A stretch of DNA of 64,000 bases from Caulobacter segnis (GTDB lineage: Bacteria > Pseudomonadota > Alphaproteobacteria > Caulobacterales > Caulobacteraceae). The translations under genes were made by a program, and so were the position numbers. Position 1 is the stretch's first letter; each line of letters opens with the position of its first letter. The stretch spans positions 11,812 through 75,811 of the forward strand of contig NZ_QFQZ01000010.1 of assembly GCF_003243465.1 (NCBI RefSeq), in the 5' to 3' direction. Shown piece by piece: positions 26,459 to 36,122 of this stretch. Below the pieces are notes generated by a model. That model had not been told where the DNA came from. It did no database searches and saw only the letters and a program-made list of their open reading frames with translations.

Positions 26459-26478
26459 CCGGAATGGAAAAATTTAGG
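26448..26478. repeat. 13 bp inverted repeat overlapping the pal terminator
   Basis: CCTAAATTTTTCC (26448-26460), spacer GGAAT, GGAAAAATTTAGG (26466-26478). Its left arm shares bases with the right arm and T-run of the preceding hairpin, so the two structures are mutually exclusive in RNA. Confidence 0.8.
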
Positions 26479-26488
26479 TTTCAATCTG

Positions 26489-26543
26489 GGGCGCGGCAGC
26501 CGCCGAAACCGGCGTCCACTTTCGGCTGCCGCGCCCTAGTTTT
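26489..26543 (+). terminator. Third hairpin upstream of cpoB
   Basis: GGGCGCGGCAGCCG (26489-26502), a 20-base loop, CGGCTGCCGCGCCC (26523-26536), then TAGTTTT. A 14 bp perfect stem with a T-run, 28 bp upstream of the cpoB start. Confidence 0.65.
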
Positions 26544-26571
26544 GTCCGCGTCCTACCGGTAAATCACGGTC

Positions 26572-27429
26572 ATGAAGCTCAAATCCGCCCTGCTCGCCGT
26601 TCTGTTCGCCTCCAGCGCCGCCGTGGCCATGGCCCAGACCCCGTTGCCGGAAGCCGATCCGCTGGACGACCGCTCGGCCAAGCGCGTGGAGCGGATGGAG
26701 AAGGTGGTCCGCGAGCTGCGCGCGATCGTCTTCCAGGGCAGGGACACCGGCAAGCCCGTGGTGGTCCAGCCGGCCGAGACCGACGCCCAGATCGCCGCCC
26801 TGAACGACCGGGTCACCGACCTGGAGCAGACCCTGACCAAGCTGAACGGCCAGAACGAGACCGTCACCTTCGAGCTCACCAAGGCCAACCGGGCCGCGGC
26901 CGAGCAGAAGGCCCGCGCCGACGCGCTGGAACAGCGCCTGGCCGCCATCGAGAAGACCTTGGCCGACCTGCAGGCCGCAGCCGCCGCGCAGGCCGCCGCT
27001 CCCGCCGCCGGCGCCGCGATCGCGCCGCCGCCTCCGCCCCCGGCCGATCCGGCCGTCGCCTTTAAGCAGGCCCGGCAGATCATGCTCGATGGCGACTACG
27101 CCAACGCCGAGCAGGCCTTCGCGACCTACGTCGCCAACTATCCGGACAGCGCCAAGACACCGGAGGCCCGCTACTGGCTGGGCGAGACGCTGTTCGTGCG
27201 CGAAGCCTATACCGACGCCGCCGCGGCCTATATCGGCGCGATCCGCGGCTGGCCGCAGACGGCCTGGGCGCCGGACGCGACCCTGAAGCTGGCCCGTTCG
27301 ATGGTGGCGCTGAAGAAGAGCGCCGAGGCTTGCCGCACCCTGGACGAGCTGGCCAAGCGCTATCCGAAGGCCTCCGCGCAGGTCACCTCGCGCGCGGCCT
27401 CGACCCGCGTCGCGGCGAAGTGTTCGTAG
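26572..27429 (+). CDS. cpoB: Tol-Pal-associated TPR protein CpoB (YbgF)
   Basis: A 285-residue periplasmic protein. After the signal peptide (SALLAVLFASSAAVAMA) comes a coiled-coil region (about residues 65-135, with DLEQTLTKLNGQNETVTFEL), a Pro/Ala linker and a C-terminal TPR domain: FKQARQIMLDGDYANAEQAF, YPDSAKTPEARYWLGETLF and ALKKSAEACRTLDELAKRYP. CpoB binds TolA and coordinates peptidoglycan synthesis with outer-membrane constriction; in Caulobacter it is needed for proper Tol-Pal positioning. It is the last gene of the tol-pal cluster. Confidence 0.95.
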   Translation: MKLKSALLAVLFASSAAVAMAQTPLPEADPLDDRSAKRVERMEKVVRELRAIVFQGRDTGKPVVVQPAETDAQIAALNDRVTDLEQTLTKLNGQNETVTFELTKANRAAAEQKARADALEQRLAAIEKTLADLQAAAAAQAAAPAAGAAIAPPPPPPADPAVAFKQARQIMLDGDYANAEQAFATYVANYPDSAKTPEARYWLGETLFVREAYTDAAAAYIGAIRGWPQTAWAPDATLKLARSMVALKKSAEACRTLDELAKRYPKASAQVTSRAASTRVAAKCS

Positions 27430-27438
27430 CGTAAGATG

Positions 27439-27498
27439 AACCCCTCTCTCTTGGAGAGAGGGGGGACCCATCGCACGGCGATGGGAGGGTGAGAGGTT
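27439..27498 (+). repeat. Compound palindromic repeat, type A, copy 1
   Basis: It starts AACCCCTCTCTCTTGGAGAG (first hairpin), has a middle hairpin (CCCATCGC...GCGATGGG) and ends AGGGTGAGAGGTT. The same architecture and end sequences recur at 27563-27631 (inverted), 61001-61074 (direct) and 61481-61544 (inverted). Confidence 0.85.
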
Positions 27499-27556
27499 AT
27501 ACTCTCGCCGATCTAGGCTCAGGCGAACGCCGATGATGAAGGGCTAGGATTGTCCG

Positions 27557-28879
27557 GTGGATGGTGAAACCTCTCACCCTCCCACCGCCTCCGGCGGCGG
27601 GCCCCTCCCTCTCTCTAGGAGAGAGGGTTTTCTTGGCGCCTTCGATCGCCGTCTGGAGGCCCTGTCCAAAGCCCCGCTGGCCGTTGGCTTTTCCGGCGGC
27701 GGGGACTCCTTGTTCCTGCTGAAGGCGACGCTGGACTGGGCGAAATCGTGTGGCCGGCGCGTGTTGGCGCTGGTCGTCGATCACCAACTGCAGGCGGATA
27801 GCGCGCGCTGGACCGCCGAGGCGCTTGCCAGGGCCAAGGCCTTGGGCGCCGAGGCGCAGGCGCTGGCCTGGATCGGCCCGAAGCCTGTAACGGGTCTTCC
27901 CGCCGCCGCCCGCCGGGCCCGCCATGCCCTGCTGGCGGGCGCCGCGCGTGAGGCCGGCGCCTCGGTCCTGCTGCTCGGCCACACGGCCAGCGACCTCGCG
28001 GAGGCCGCCGCCATGCGCGCTGAAGGCTCGACGGTCCCCGATCCTCGGCAATGGGCGCCATCGCCGGTCTGGCCCGAGGGGCGCGACGTCTTCCTGCTGC
28101 GGCCGCTGCTGTCCCTGACGCGCGTCGAGATCCGGGATGCGCTCGCCGCCGAGGGCGAGACCTGGCTCGACGATCCGGCCAATGCCGATCTCCGCTACGC
28201 CCGCGCCCGCGCCCGGGCCGGCGGGGCTGACGGGGCGGTATTGGAGCCGGAAGCGGCGAGGCCGCCTCCGGTGTTCGCGGTCGATGACGCCGGCGCCCTT
28301 CGACTGTCCCGCGACGCCGCCGCCGCCCACCTCGCCGCCGCCCTGCTCTGCGCCGCAGGGACCGAGCGCCCTCCGCGCGGCGAGCGACTAGAGCGCCTGG
28401 TCCGGCGGCTGCGAGGCGGTGAGACCTTCACCGCCACGCTCGCCGGGGCCCGGATCGAGGCGCGAGACGAGGTGCTGATCTGCCGCGACGCCGGCGAGAC
28501 CGCGCGCGGCGGCCTAGCGTCGCTGACCCTGGCGCCGGGCGAGACCGGTGTCTGGGACGGGCGATGGGAGATCGTCGCCGGCGTATCGTCTGTGACCGTC
28601 TGCGCCTTGCAGGGGCACGCCTCGCGCCTGTCGCCCGCGCAACGCCAGAGCCTGGCCAAGCTGCCCGCCGCGGTCCGGCCCAGCTTGCCCCTGCTCCTGC
28701 GGCATGGCGCGGCGCCGTGTTCGCCCGCGCTTGACGGGCCTTCTTTTGCAGCCGAAGGGGGAGGGCGTGCGCGTCTGCTCGTTGGCGGTCGGTTCGAGGC
28801 CGCGGTCGGCCTTTACGACCAAGAATCCGTGACCAGATGTCACGTACGTGGCGCAAGCGCTCGCGAGCCCTTATCTTGA
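27557..28879 (+). CDS. tilS: tRNA(Ile)-lysidine synthase
   Basis: A 440-residue TilS, which modifies C34 of the minor tRNA-Ile to lysidine so that it reads AUA and accepts isoleucine; the enzyme is normally essential. The PP-loop is [15 protein letters not shown] near residue 44, followed by [13 protein letters not shown] and [18 protein letters not shown]. Substrate segments such as [18 protein letters not shown] near 197 are present. There is no ATG, GTG or TTG between the type A palindromic repeat and the PP-loop, so the GTG at 27557, just before the repeat, is the best start, and residues 3-25 ([20 protein letters not shown]) are then encoded by the repeat. AGGATTG is a modest Shine-Dalgarno. 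Confidence 0.9.
   Translation: MDGETSHPPTASGGGPLPLSRREGFLGAFDRRLEALSKAPLAVGFSGGGDSLFLLKATLDWAKSCGRRVLALVVDHQLQADSARWTAEALARAKALGAEAQALAWIGPKPVTGLPAAARRARHALLAGAAREAGASVLLLGHTASDLAEAAAMRAEGSTVPDPRQWAPSPVWPEGRDVFLLRPLLSLTRVEIRDALAAEGETWLDDPANADLRYARARARAGGADGAVLEPEAARPPPVFAVDDAGALRLSRDAAAAHLAAALLCAAGTERPPRGERLERLVRRLRGGETFTATLAGARIEARDEVLICRDAGETARGGLASLTLAPGETGVWDGRWEIVAGVSSVTVCALQGHASRLSPAQRQSLAKLPAAVRPSLPLLLRHGAAPCSPALDGPSFAAEGGGRARLLVGGRFEAAVGLYDQESVTRCHVRGASAREPLS
27563..27631 (-). repeat. Compound palindromic repeat, type A, copy 2 (inside tilS 5' coding region)
   Basis: It is inverted relative to copy 1: GGTGAAACCTCTCACCCTCC at one end and CTCTCTCTAGGAGAGAGGGT at the other, with a CCGCCTCCGGCGG hairpin in the middle. 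It lies within the open frame of tilS and contains no stop in that frame. Confidence 0.85.
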
Positions 28880-28913
28880 GGGGCGAAGACCTATCGTTGG
28901 GAAGACAACGCGT

Positions 28914-30794
<1,881 letters not shown>

Positions 30795-30818
30795 CGTCGC
30801 TGAGACTTCCAGGGATCA

Positions 30819-30845
30819 AGCCGGCTCGAAAGGGCCGGCTTTTTT
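30819..30845 (+). terminator. Intrinsic terminator after ftsH
   Basis: AGCCGGC (30819-30825), loop, GCCGGCT (30834-30840), then a run of six Ts. Confidence 0.88.
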
Positions 30846-30924
30846 CTTGTCCCGCTGAAACCCGTTCGCAACAGGAGCGTTGGAGCTTAACCGCAAGTTC
30901 GCGGTCCGGGGCGCACGCAGGCCA

Positions 30925-33021
30925 ATGGTCACTACGCTTGACGACGACAGGGCCAGCGAAGTCGGTCTTGCCCGTGGCTTCCTGACGCGCGGCGGCCAGA
31001 TGGGCGCGGCGATCGCAGCCGGGGACTGGACCAGCACCGGACTGCCGCCGCCGAAGGCCTGGCCCGCGGCCTTGAAAGTCGCCGCTGGCATGATGCTGGC
31101 CTCGCCCATTCCGTCGTTCCTGGCCTGGGGCGAAGCCGCCGCGACCCTGCACAACGACGCAGCCCGCGCCATGCTGGACCTGCCCAACGCCCTGGGCCGT
31201 CCTTTTGTCGAGGCGCTGCCGATTCCCCAGGCCGCCGAACTCTTGGCGCGGGGACGCGCGGGGGAAAGCGTCGTGCTCGAGAATGTCTCCTTCACCCGGG
31301 CGGGCGAGGAGGCCTGGTGCAACCTGCTGGCCTCGCCGGTCCGAGACGAGGACGGGGTGGTCCAGGGCGTTCTGGTCCACTGCAACGACATCACCGCCCG
31401 GGTCCTGCAAGACCAGGCGCGGCTGGCCAAGGAGCGCCGCTATCGCGCCCTGTTCGAGTCGATGGACGAGGGCTTCTGCGTCATCGAATTCTTCGACGGC
31501 CCGCACGGGCCCGACAGCGACTACATCCACATCATGGCCAACGCCGCCTATGAGCGGCACGCGGGCATTCCCAATGTCGTCGGCCAGACGCTGCGCGAGA
31601 TGGTCCCCGCCGAGGCCGACGCCTGGGTCGCGCGCTACGGCGCTGTGCTACGCACCGGCGTTCCCATCCGCTTCGAACAGGAGCTGGTGGCGACGGGACG
31701 CCACCTGTCGCTGTCGTCGTTCCGCATCGAGCCGCCGGAGCTGAAACAGGTGGCCGTACTCTTCCAGGACGTCACCGACCGCAAGCGCGCCGAGGCCGAG
31801 CTGCGCCATCTGAACGAGACTCTGGAGGCCCGCGTGACCGAGGCCCTGGCCGAGCGCGAGCGGACCGAGGAGGAGCTGCGCCAGGCCCAGAAGATGGAGG
31901 CGGTCGGCCAGCTGACCGGCGGCCTGGCTCACGACTTCAACAACCTGCTGGCCGGCATCTCGGGCGCCTTCGAGATGATCGGAACGCGGCTGGCCCAGGG
32001 CCGGACCGGCGACGTCGAGCGCTATCTGGGCGCGGGGCAAGGCGCGGCGCGGCGTGCGGCGGCCCTGACCCATCGCCTGCTGGCCTTCTCGCGTCGCCAG
32101 ACCCTCGCGCCCCGGGCCGTGGTGATCAACCGGCTGATGGCCGATTTCGTCGAACTGGTCCGCCGCACCGTGGGCCCGTCGATCGACGTGGAGATGGTGG
32201 CGGCCGCCGGCTTGTGGCCGACCCTGGTCGACGCCAACCAGCTCGAAAACGCCTTGCTGAACCTCTGCATCAATGCGCGCGACGCCATGCCGGACGGCGG
32301 GCGGATCACGATCGAGACCGGCAACCGCTGGCTGGACGAGCGCACCGCCCGCGAGCACGGCCTGGAGTCCGGCCAGTACGTCTCGGTCTGCGTCAGCGAC
32401 ACCGGCTCGGGCATCGACAAGGCGACGCTGGAGCGGGTGTTCGACCCCTTCTTCACCACCAAGCCGATCGGCCAGGGGACGGGCCTGGGCCTGTCGATGG
32501 TCTACGGCTTCGCCCGCCAGTCGAACGGCCATGTGCGGATCTATTCCGAGGTGGGCCAGGGCACGATGGTCTGCCTCTACCTGCCCCGGCACCTGGGCGA
32601 CGAGGACGAGGATCCGATACTGGCCAGCCCGGACGCGGCGCCCGCCCACGCCGACCAGACGGTGCTGGTGGTCGATGACGAGCCGACCGTGCGGATGCTG
32701 GTGGTCGACGCCCTGAGCGAGCTGGGCTACGCCGTTCTGGAGGCGCAGGACGGCGCGGCCGGCCTGCGCATCCTCCAGAGCGAACGACGCATCGACCTGT
32801 TGATCACCGATGTCGGCCTGCCGGGTGGGCTGAACGGCCGCCAGGTGGCCGACGCGGCGCGGGCCCTGCGTCCCGAGTTGAAGGTCCTGTTCATCACCGG
32901 CTATGCGGAGAACGCCGTGCTGAACCACGGCCATATCGAGCACGGCATGGAGGTGCTGACCAAGCCGTTCGCCGTCGGCGACCTGACCGGACGCATCGAC
33001 CGGATGCTGTGCGAGGGGTAA
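30925..33021 (+). CDS. Hybrid sensor histidine kinase (PAS, kinase, receiver), soluble
   Basis: A 698-residue cytoplasmic hybrid kinase with no membrane segment. Two PAS-like regions occupy about residues 55-165 and 170-290 (the second with ALFESMDEGFCVIEFFDGPH). A coiled-coil linker leads to the H-box AVGQLTGGLAHDFNNLLAGI near 330, then the N-box NALLNLCINARDAMPDGG, G1 SDTGSGIDKATLERVFDPFF and G2 GTGLGLSMVYGFARQ. The C-terminal receiver has VLVVDDEPTVRMLVVDALSE, phosphoacceptor Asp in LLITDVGLPGGLNG, and LTKPFAVGDL. The start is chosen at ATG 30925 with GCAGG nearby; an upstream TTG is possible. The GLAHDFNNLL type is typical of kinases with a separate or self receiver. The signal and output are unknown. 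It sits between ftsH and folP. Confidence 0.93.
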   Translation: MVTTLDDDRASEVGLARGFLTRGGQMGAAIAAGDWTSTGLPPPKAWPAALKVAAGMMLASPIPSFLAWGEAAATLHNDAARAMLDLPNALGRPFVEALPIPQAAELLARGRAGESVVLENVSFTRAGEEAWCNLLASPVRDEDGVVQGVLVHCNDITARVLQDQARLAKERRYRALFESMDEGFCVIEFFDGPHGPDSDYIHIMANAAYERHAGIPNVVGQTLREMVPAEADAWVARYGAVLRTGVPIRFEQELVATGRHLSLSSFRIEPPELKQVAVLFQDVTDRKRAEAELRHLNETLEARVTEALAERERTEEELRQAQKMEAVGQLTGGLAHDFNNLLAGISGAFEMIGTRLAQGRTGDVERYLGAGQGAARRAAALTHRLLAFSRRQTLAPRAVVINRLMADFVELVRRTVGPSIDVEMVAAAGLWPTLVDANQLENALLNLCINARDAMPDGGRITIETGNRWLDERTAREHGLESGQYVSVCVSDTGSGIDKATLERVFDPFFTTKPIGQGTGLGLSMVYGFARQSNGHVRIYSEVGQGTMVCLYLPRHLGDEDEDPILASPDAAPAHADQTVLVVDDEPTVRMLVVDALSELGYAVLEAQDGAAGLRILQSERRIDLLITDVGLPGGLNGRQVADAARALRPELKVLFITGYAENAVLNHGHIEHGMEVLTKPFAVGDLTGRIDRMLCEG

Positions 33022-33031
33022 AAGCCCGGCC

Positions 33032-33862
33032 ATGAGCCTCGCCGCCCGTCCCGCCGCTCCGCGCCCCCAGGTGATGGGGATCGTCAATGTCACGCCCGAC
33101 AGCTTCTCGGACGGCGGCCGGTTCTTCGATCCGGCGGAAGGGATCGAACACGCGCGGCGGCTGATCGCCCAGGGCGCGGACCTCCTCGACATCGGCGGCG
33201 AGAGCACCCGGCCTGGCGCGACGCCCGTCTCGGCCTTCGAGGAGATCCGGCGGGTGGTTCCGGTGATCGAGGCGGTTCGCGCGGCCAGCGCGGTCCCGAT
33301 CTCGATCGACACCATGAAGCCCGAGGTCGCCCGCGCGGCGGTCAAGGCGGGGGCGACGATCTGGAACGACGTCAGCGCCCTGCGCTTTTCGCCCGACGCG
33401 CCCGAGGTCGCCGCCGCGCTGGGCTGCGAGGTCGTGCTCATGCATATGCTGGGCGAGCCCGGGACCATGCAGGACGCCCCGCGCTATGACGACGTCGTCG
33501 CCGAGGTCGAGGCCTTCCTGCTGGCTCGCGCCTTCACCGCCATGGCCGCGGGCGTCGCCAAGGAGAAGATCTGGCTCGATCCCGGCATCGGCTTTGGCAA
33601 GACCGCCGAGCACAACCTCGCCCTGCTGGCGGCCCTGCCGCGGTTCGTGGCCCTGGGCTATCCGATCCTGCTGGGCGCCAGCCGCAAGCGCTTCATCGCC
33701 AGCGTCGATCCTTCGGCGCGCGAGGCGGACGATCGCCTGGGCGGCTCGCTCGCCGCGCATCTGGCCGCCGCCGCCGCGGGCGTGGCGGCGGTCCGGGTCC
33801 ATGACGTGCGCGAGACGGTCCAGGCCCTGGCGGTCCAGGCGGCGATCGCCGGAGCGCGGTAG
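33032..33862 (+). CDS. folP: Dihydropteroate synthase
   Basis: A 276-residue dihydropteroate synthase, which joins p-aminobenzoate to the pterin pyrophosphate in folate synthesis and is the sulfonamide target. Signatures are VMGIVNVTPDSFSDGGRF near residue 12, ADLLDIGGESTRPGATPVS near 50, ISIDTMKPEVARAAV near 91, NDVSALRF near 112, and ILLGASRKRFIASVDP plus VRVHDVRETVQ at the C-terminus. It is 10 bp downstream of the hybrid kinase and probably co-transcribed. In related genomes it commonly follows ftsH directly and precedes glmM; here a kinase precedes it and no glmM follows in the window. Confidence 0.97.
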   Translation: MSLAARPAAPRPQVMGIVNVTPDSFSDGGRFFDPAEGIEHARRLIAQGADLLDIGGESTRPGATPVSAFEEIRRVVPVIEAVRAASAVPISIDTMKPEVARAAVKAGATIWNDVSALRFSPDAPEVAAALGCEVVLMHMLGEPGTMQDAPRYDDVVAEVEAFLLARAFTAMAAGVAKEKIWLDPGIGFGKTAEHNLALLAALPRFVALGYPILLGASRKRFIASVDPSAREADDRLGGSLAAHLAAAAAGVAAVRVHDVRETVQALAVQAAIAGAR

Positions 33863-33882
33863 GCCCCGCGCCCCTTCAAGGG

Positions 33883-35712
33883 CTAGAAGCCCGACGCCCG
33901 CTTGGTGACCCCGCCGGCGACCTGGTCGTCGTTGGCGATCTGGAACTGGCCGACGAGGCGCGTCAGTTCGGCGCCTTCGCCGCTCAGGCTGGCGGCCGCG
34001 GCCGTGGCCTCTTCGACCATGGCGGCGTTCTGCTGGGTGACCTGGTCCATCTGGTTCACGGCGGCGTTGACCTCGGACAGGCTGTTGGCCTGGTCCTGAG
34101 CGCTGGCGGCGATTTCCTTGATCAGGCTGTCGATGTGGCTGACCTTGTCGACGATGCCTTGCAGCGCTTCGCCCGTGCTGGTCACCAGCTTGGCGCCCTG
34201 GTCGACCTGCGAGCTGCTGTCGGAGATCAGCTGCTTGATCTCCTTGGCGGCCTCGGCCGAGCGCTGGGCCAGGGCCCGGACCTCCTGGGCGACGACGGCG
34301 AAGCCCTTGCCCGCCTCGCCCGCCCGAGCGGCTTCGACGCCGGCGTTCAGGGCCAGGAGGTTGGTCTGGAAGGCGATCTCGTCGATCACGCCGATGATCT
34401 GGCTGATCTGGCCCGAGCTTTCCTCGATCTGGGCCATGGCCGCCACCGCCTGGCGCATGATCTCGCCCGACTGCTGAGCGTCGACGCGGGCGCCGGAGGC
34501 GGCTTTAGAAGCTTCATTGGCGCCTTGGGCGCTGCGCTTGACCCGCCCGACCACTTCCGAAAGCGCCGCGGCGGTTTCCTCGATGCTGGCGGCCTGCTGC
34601 TCGGTGCGGCGCGACAGGTCGTTAGAGGCTTCGGAGATCTCGGCCGCGCCGCCGCGCACGCCTTCGGCGGCCGTGCGGATCGCGGTCATGGCGGTGCGCA
34701 GGCTCTGGGCGGCGGCGTTGAAGTCGTCCTTGATCTGGCGGTACTGGCCGGGGAAGTCGGCCTGGATCGAGGTCGTCGGGTCACCCTTGGCCAGGCGGCC
34801 CAGGCTCTGGGCCAGGGTCTGGACGATCATGGTCTGCTCGGCCTCGAGCGCGCGGCGCTGGGCGTCGTTGCGGGCGCGCTCGGCCTCGTTCTCGGCGCGG
34901 GCGGCCTCGATCTCGGCGGCGGCCTCGCGGGCCTTGATGCCGTTGTCCTTGAAGATCTGCACGGCCTTGGCCATCAGGCCGACTTCGTCGCGACGGGCTT
35001 GCCCCTGCACCTCGACGCTGAGATCGCCATTGGCCAGCTTTTCCATGCGACCGGCCAGGGCTTGCAGCGGACGGGTGATCTTGAAGATCGCCATCCAGGC
35101 CGCGGCGGCGCCGCCCACCACGATCGCCACCATCATGAGGCCGAACAGCGTGGCCATGTCGAAGCGCGATTCATTGGACAGATTCGCGCTTTGCGCCGCG
35201 ATATCCTTGGTCAGGCTGTTGTTTCGCCGCTTGATTTCGGTGCTCAGCTTGACGACGTCCTTGTCGTAGCCGCGCAGCAGCGCCTTGGCGCTCTCGTCGT
35301 CGTTGCTCAGCCCGGCTTCCATGACGGCCTGCCCCGTCCCGGTCAGGGCGTTGAGTTTCGGCATGATCGAGTCGACGAAGGCGGCCTGGGCCGGATCGAT
35401 CTGCTTGGCCTTCGCCGCCGCCGTATTGATTTCCTTGACCGCGTCGGCGCCCGCCTTGGCCGCGGCCTTCGCCTCCGCCGACGCGCCGTCATAGACGAGG
35501 GTGCGATAAGCCGCATAGCTCAGCTTGTTCAGCGAGCGGTTGATCCGCACGAGCTCCACGGCGGCCGGGGCGCGGTGGTCGGTCAGTTCTGAATAGGCCG
35601 TGTCGACCTTCATGATCTGAAGCACGCCGAAGATGGCGCCGCCGAGCGCGAGAACGGCCATCAGGCCGATCACGGTCATGATCTTGGTCAGCAGTTTCAG
35701 GTTGTCGATCAT
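33883..35712 (-). CDS. Methyl-accepting chemotaxis protein
   Basis: A 609-residue chemoreceptor. TM1 is [20 protein letters not shown] near residue 11, then a four-helix-bundle periplasmic ligand domain (about 32-185), TM2 ([20 protein letters not shown] near 190) and a HAMP domain ([20 protein letters not shown]). The cytoplasmic signalling tip [20 protein letters not shown] near 450 includes the CheA/CheW-contact sequence. Glu/Gln-rich methylation helices flank it. The C-terminus ([10 protein letters not shown]) lacks the pentapeptide that tethers CheR in some receptors. No che genes are adjacent, so it is an orphan receptor with unknown ligand. Confidence 0.96.
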   Translation of the reverse strand: MIDNLKLLTKIMTVIGLMAVLALGGAIFGVLQIMKVDTAYSELTDHRAPAAVELVRINRSLNKLSYAAYRTLVYDGASAEAKAAAKAGADAVKEINTAAAKAKQIDPAQAAFVDSIMPKLNALTGTGQAVMEAGLSNDDESAKALLRGYDKDVVKLSTEIKRRNNSLTKDIAAQSANLSNESRFDMATLFGLMMVAIVVGGAAAAWMAIFKITRPLQALAGRMEKLANGDLSVEVQGQARRDEVGLMAKAVQIFKDNGIKAREAAAEIEAARAENEAERARNDAQRRALEAEQTMIVQTLAQSLGRLAKGDPTTSIQADFPGQYRQIKDDFNAAAQSLRTAMTAIRTAAEGVRGGAAEISEASNDLSRRTEQQAASIEETAAALSEVVGRVKRSAQGANEASKAASGARVDAQQSGEIMRQAVAAMAQIEESSGQISQIIGVIDEIAFQTNLLALNAGVEAARAGEAGKGFAVVAQEVRALAQRSAEAAKEIKQLISDSSSQVDQGAKLVTSTGEALQGIVDKVSHIDSLIKEIAASAQDQANSLSEVNAAVNQMDQVTQQNAAMVEEATAAAASLSGEGAELTRLVGQFQIANDDQVAGGVTKRASGF

Positions 35713-36122
35713 CGGCGCGAGCTCACACGCAGGAGGAAAGGTTATGCTGGAGCTTGCGGGGGGGGGCGTTTAGGTCGAGGTTAACGAAGTCGATATGCGG
35801 CAATATGACCCATGTATAGAAATCAGTCGGAAAGGCATGAAGACTTTAGAATTCGCCCTAATATCTGTCTCGTGTGAGCGGTATCAAAGTAAAAAGCAAA
35901 TATCATATTATTCGCATATCGAAAAGTTTATCGATTAATGTCTACGAAGCCGGGGGAAATCCTAAATAAGGAATATTCTACTAGGATCTTGCGGCGGTGT
36001 GGCTGCTTTTAAAGATCGGTGCGGGCCTTAACGGACATTCGAAAGAGCTCAAGGCGCCGCTGGCGACGCCGAGCGGCCGGCGCGCCTTGTCGTAGGGCGC
36101 GCGCCAACCTTGGGTTCGACGG
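35713..36122. other. AT-rich intergenic region without a gene
   Basis: About 410 bp separate the chemoreceptor and GH127 genes. The stretch from roughly 35795 to 36000 is strikingly AT-rich compared with the rest of the window (for example TATCATATTATTCGCATATC). I see no open frame of useful length, no tRNA and no transposase remnant. It must include the chemoreceptor promoter. Confidence 0.6.
36079..36105 (-). terminator. GC-rich hairpin after the GH127 gene
   Basis: GGCGCGC (36079-36085) can pair with GCGCGCC (36099-36105), just past the GH127 stop codon on the minus strand. There is no T-run. Confidence 0.35.
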
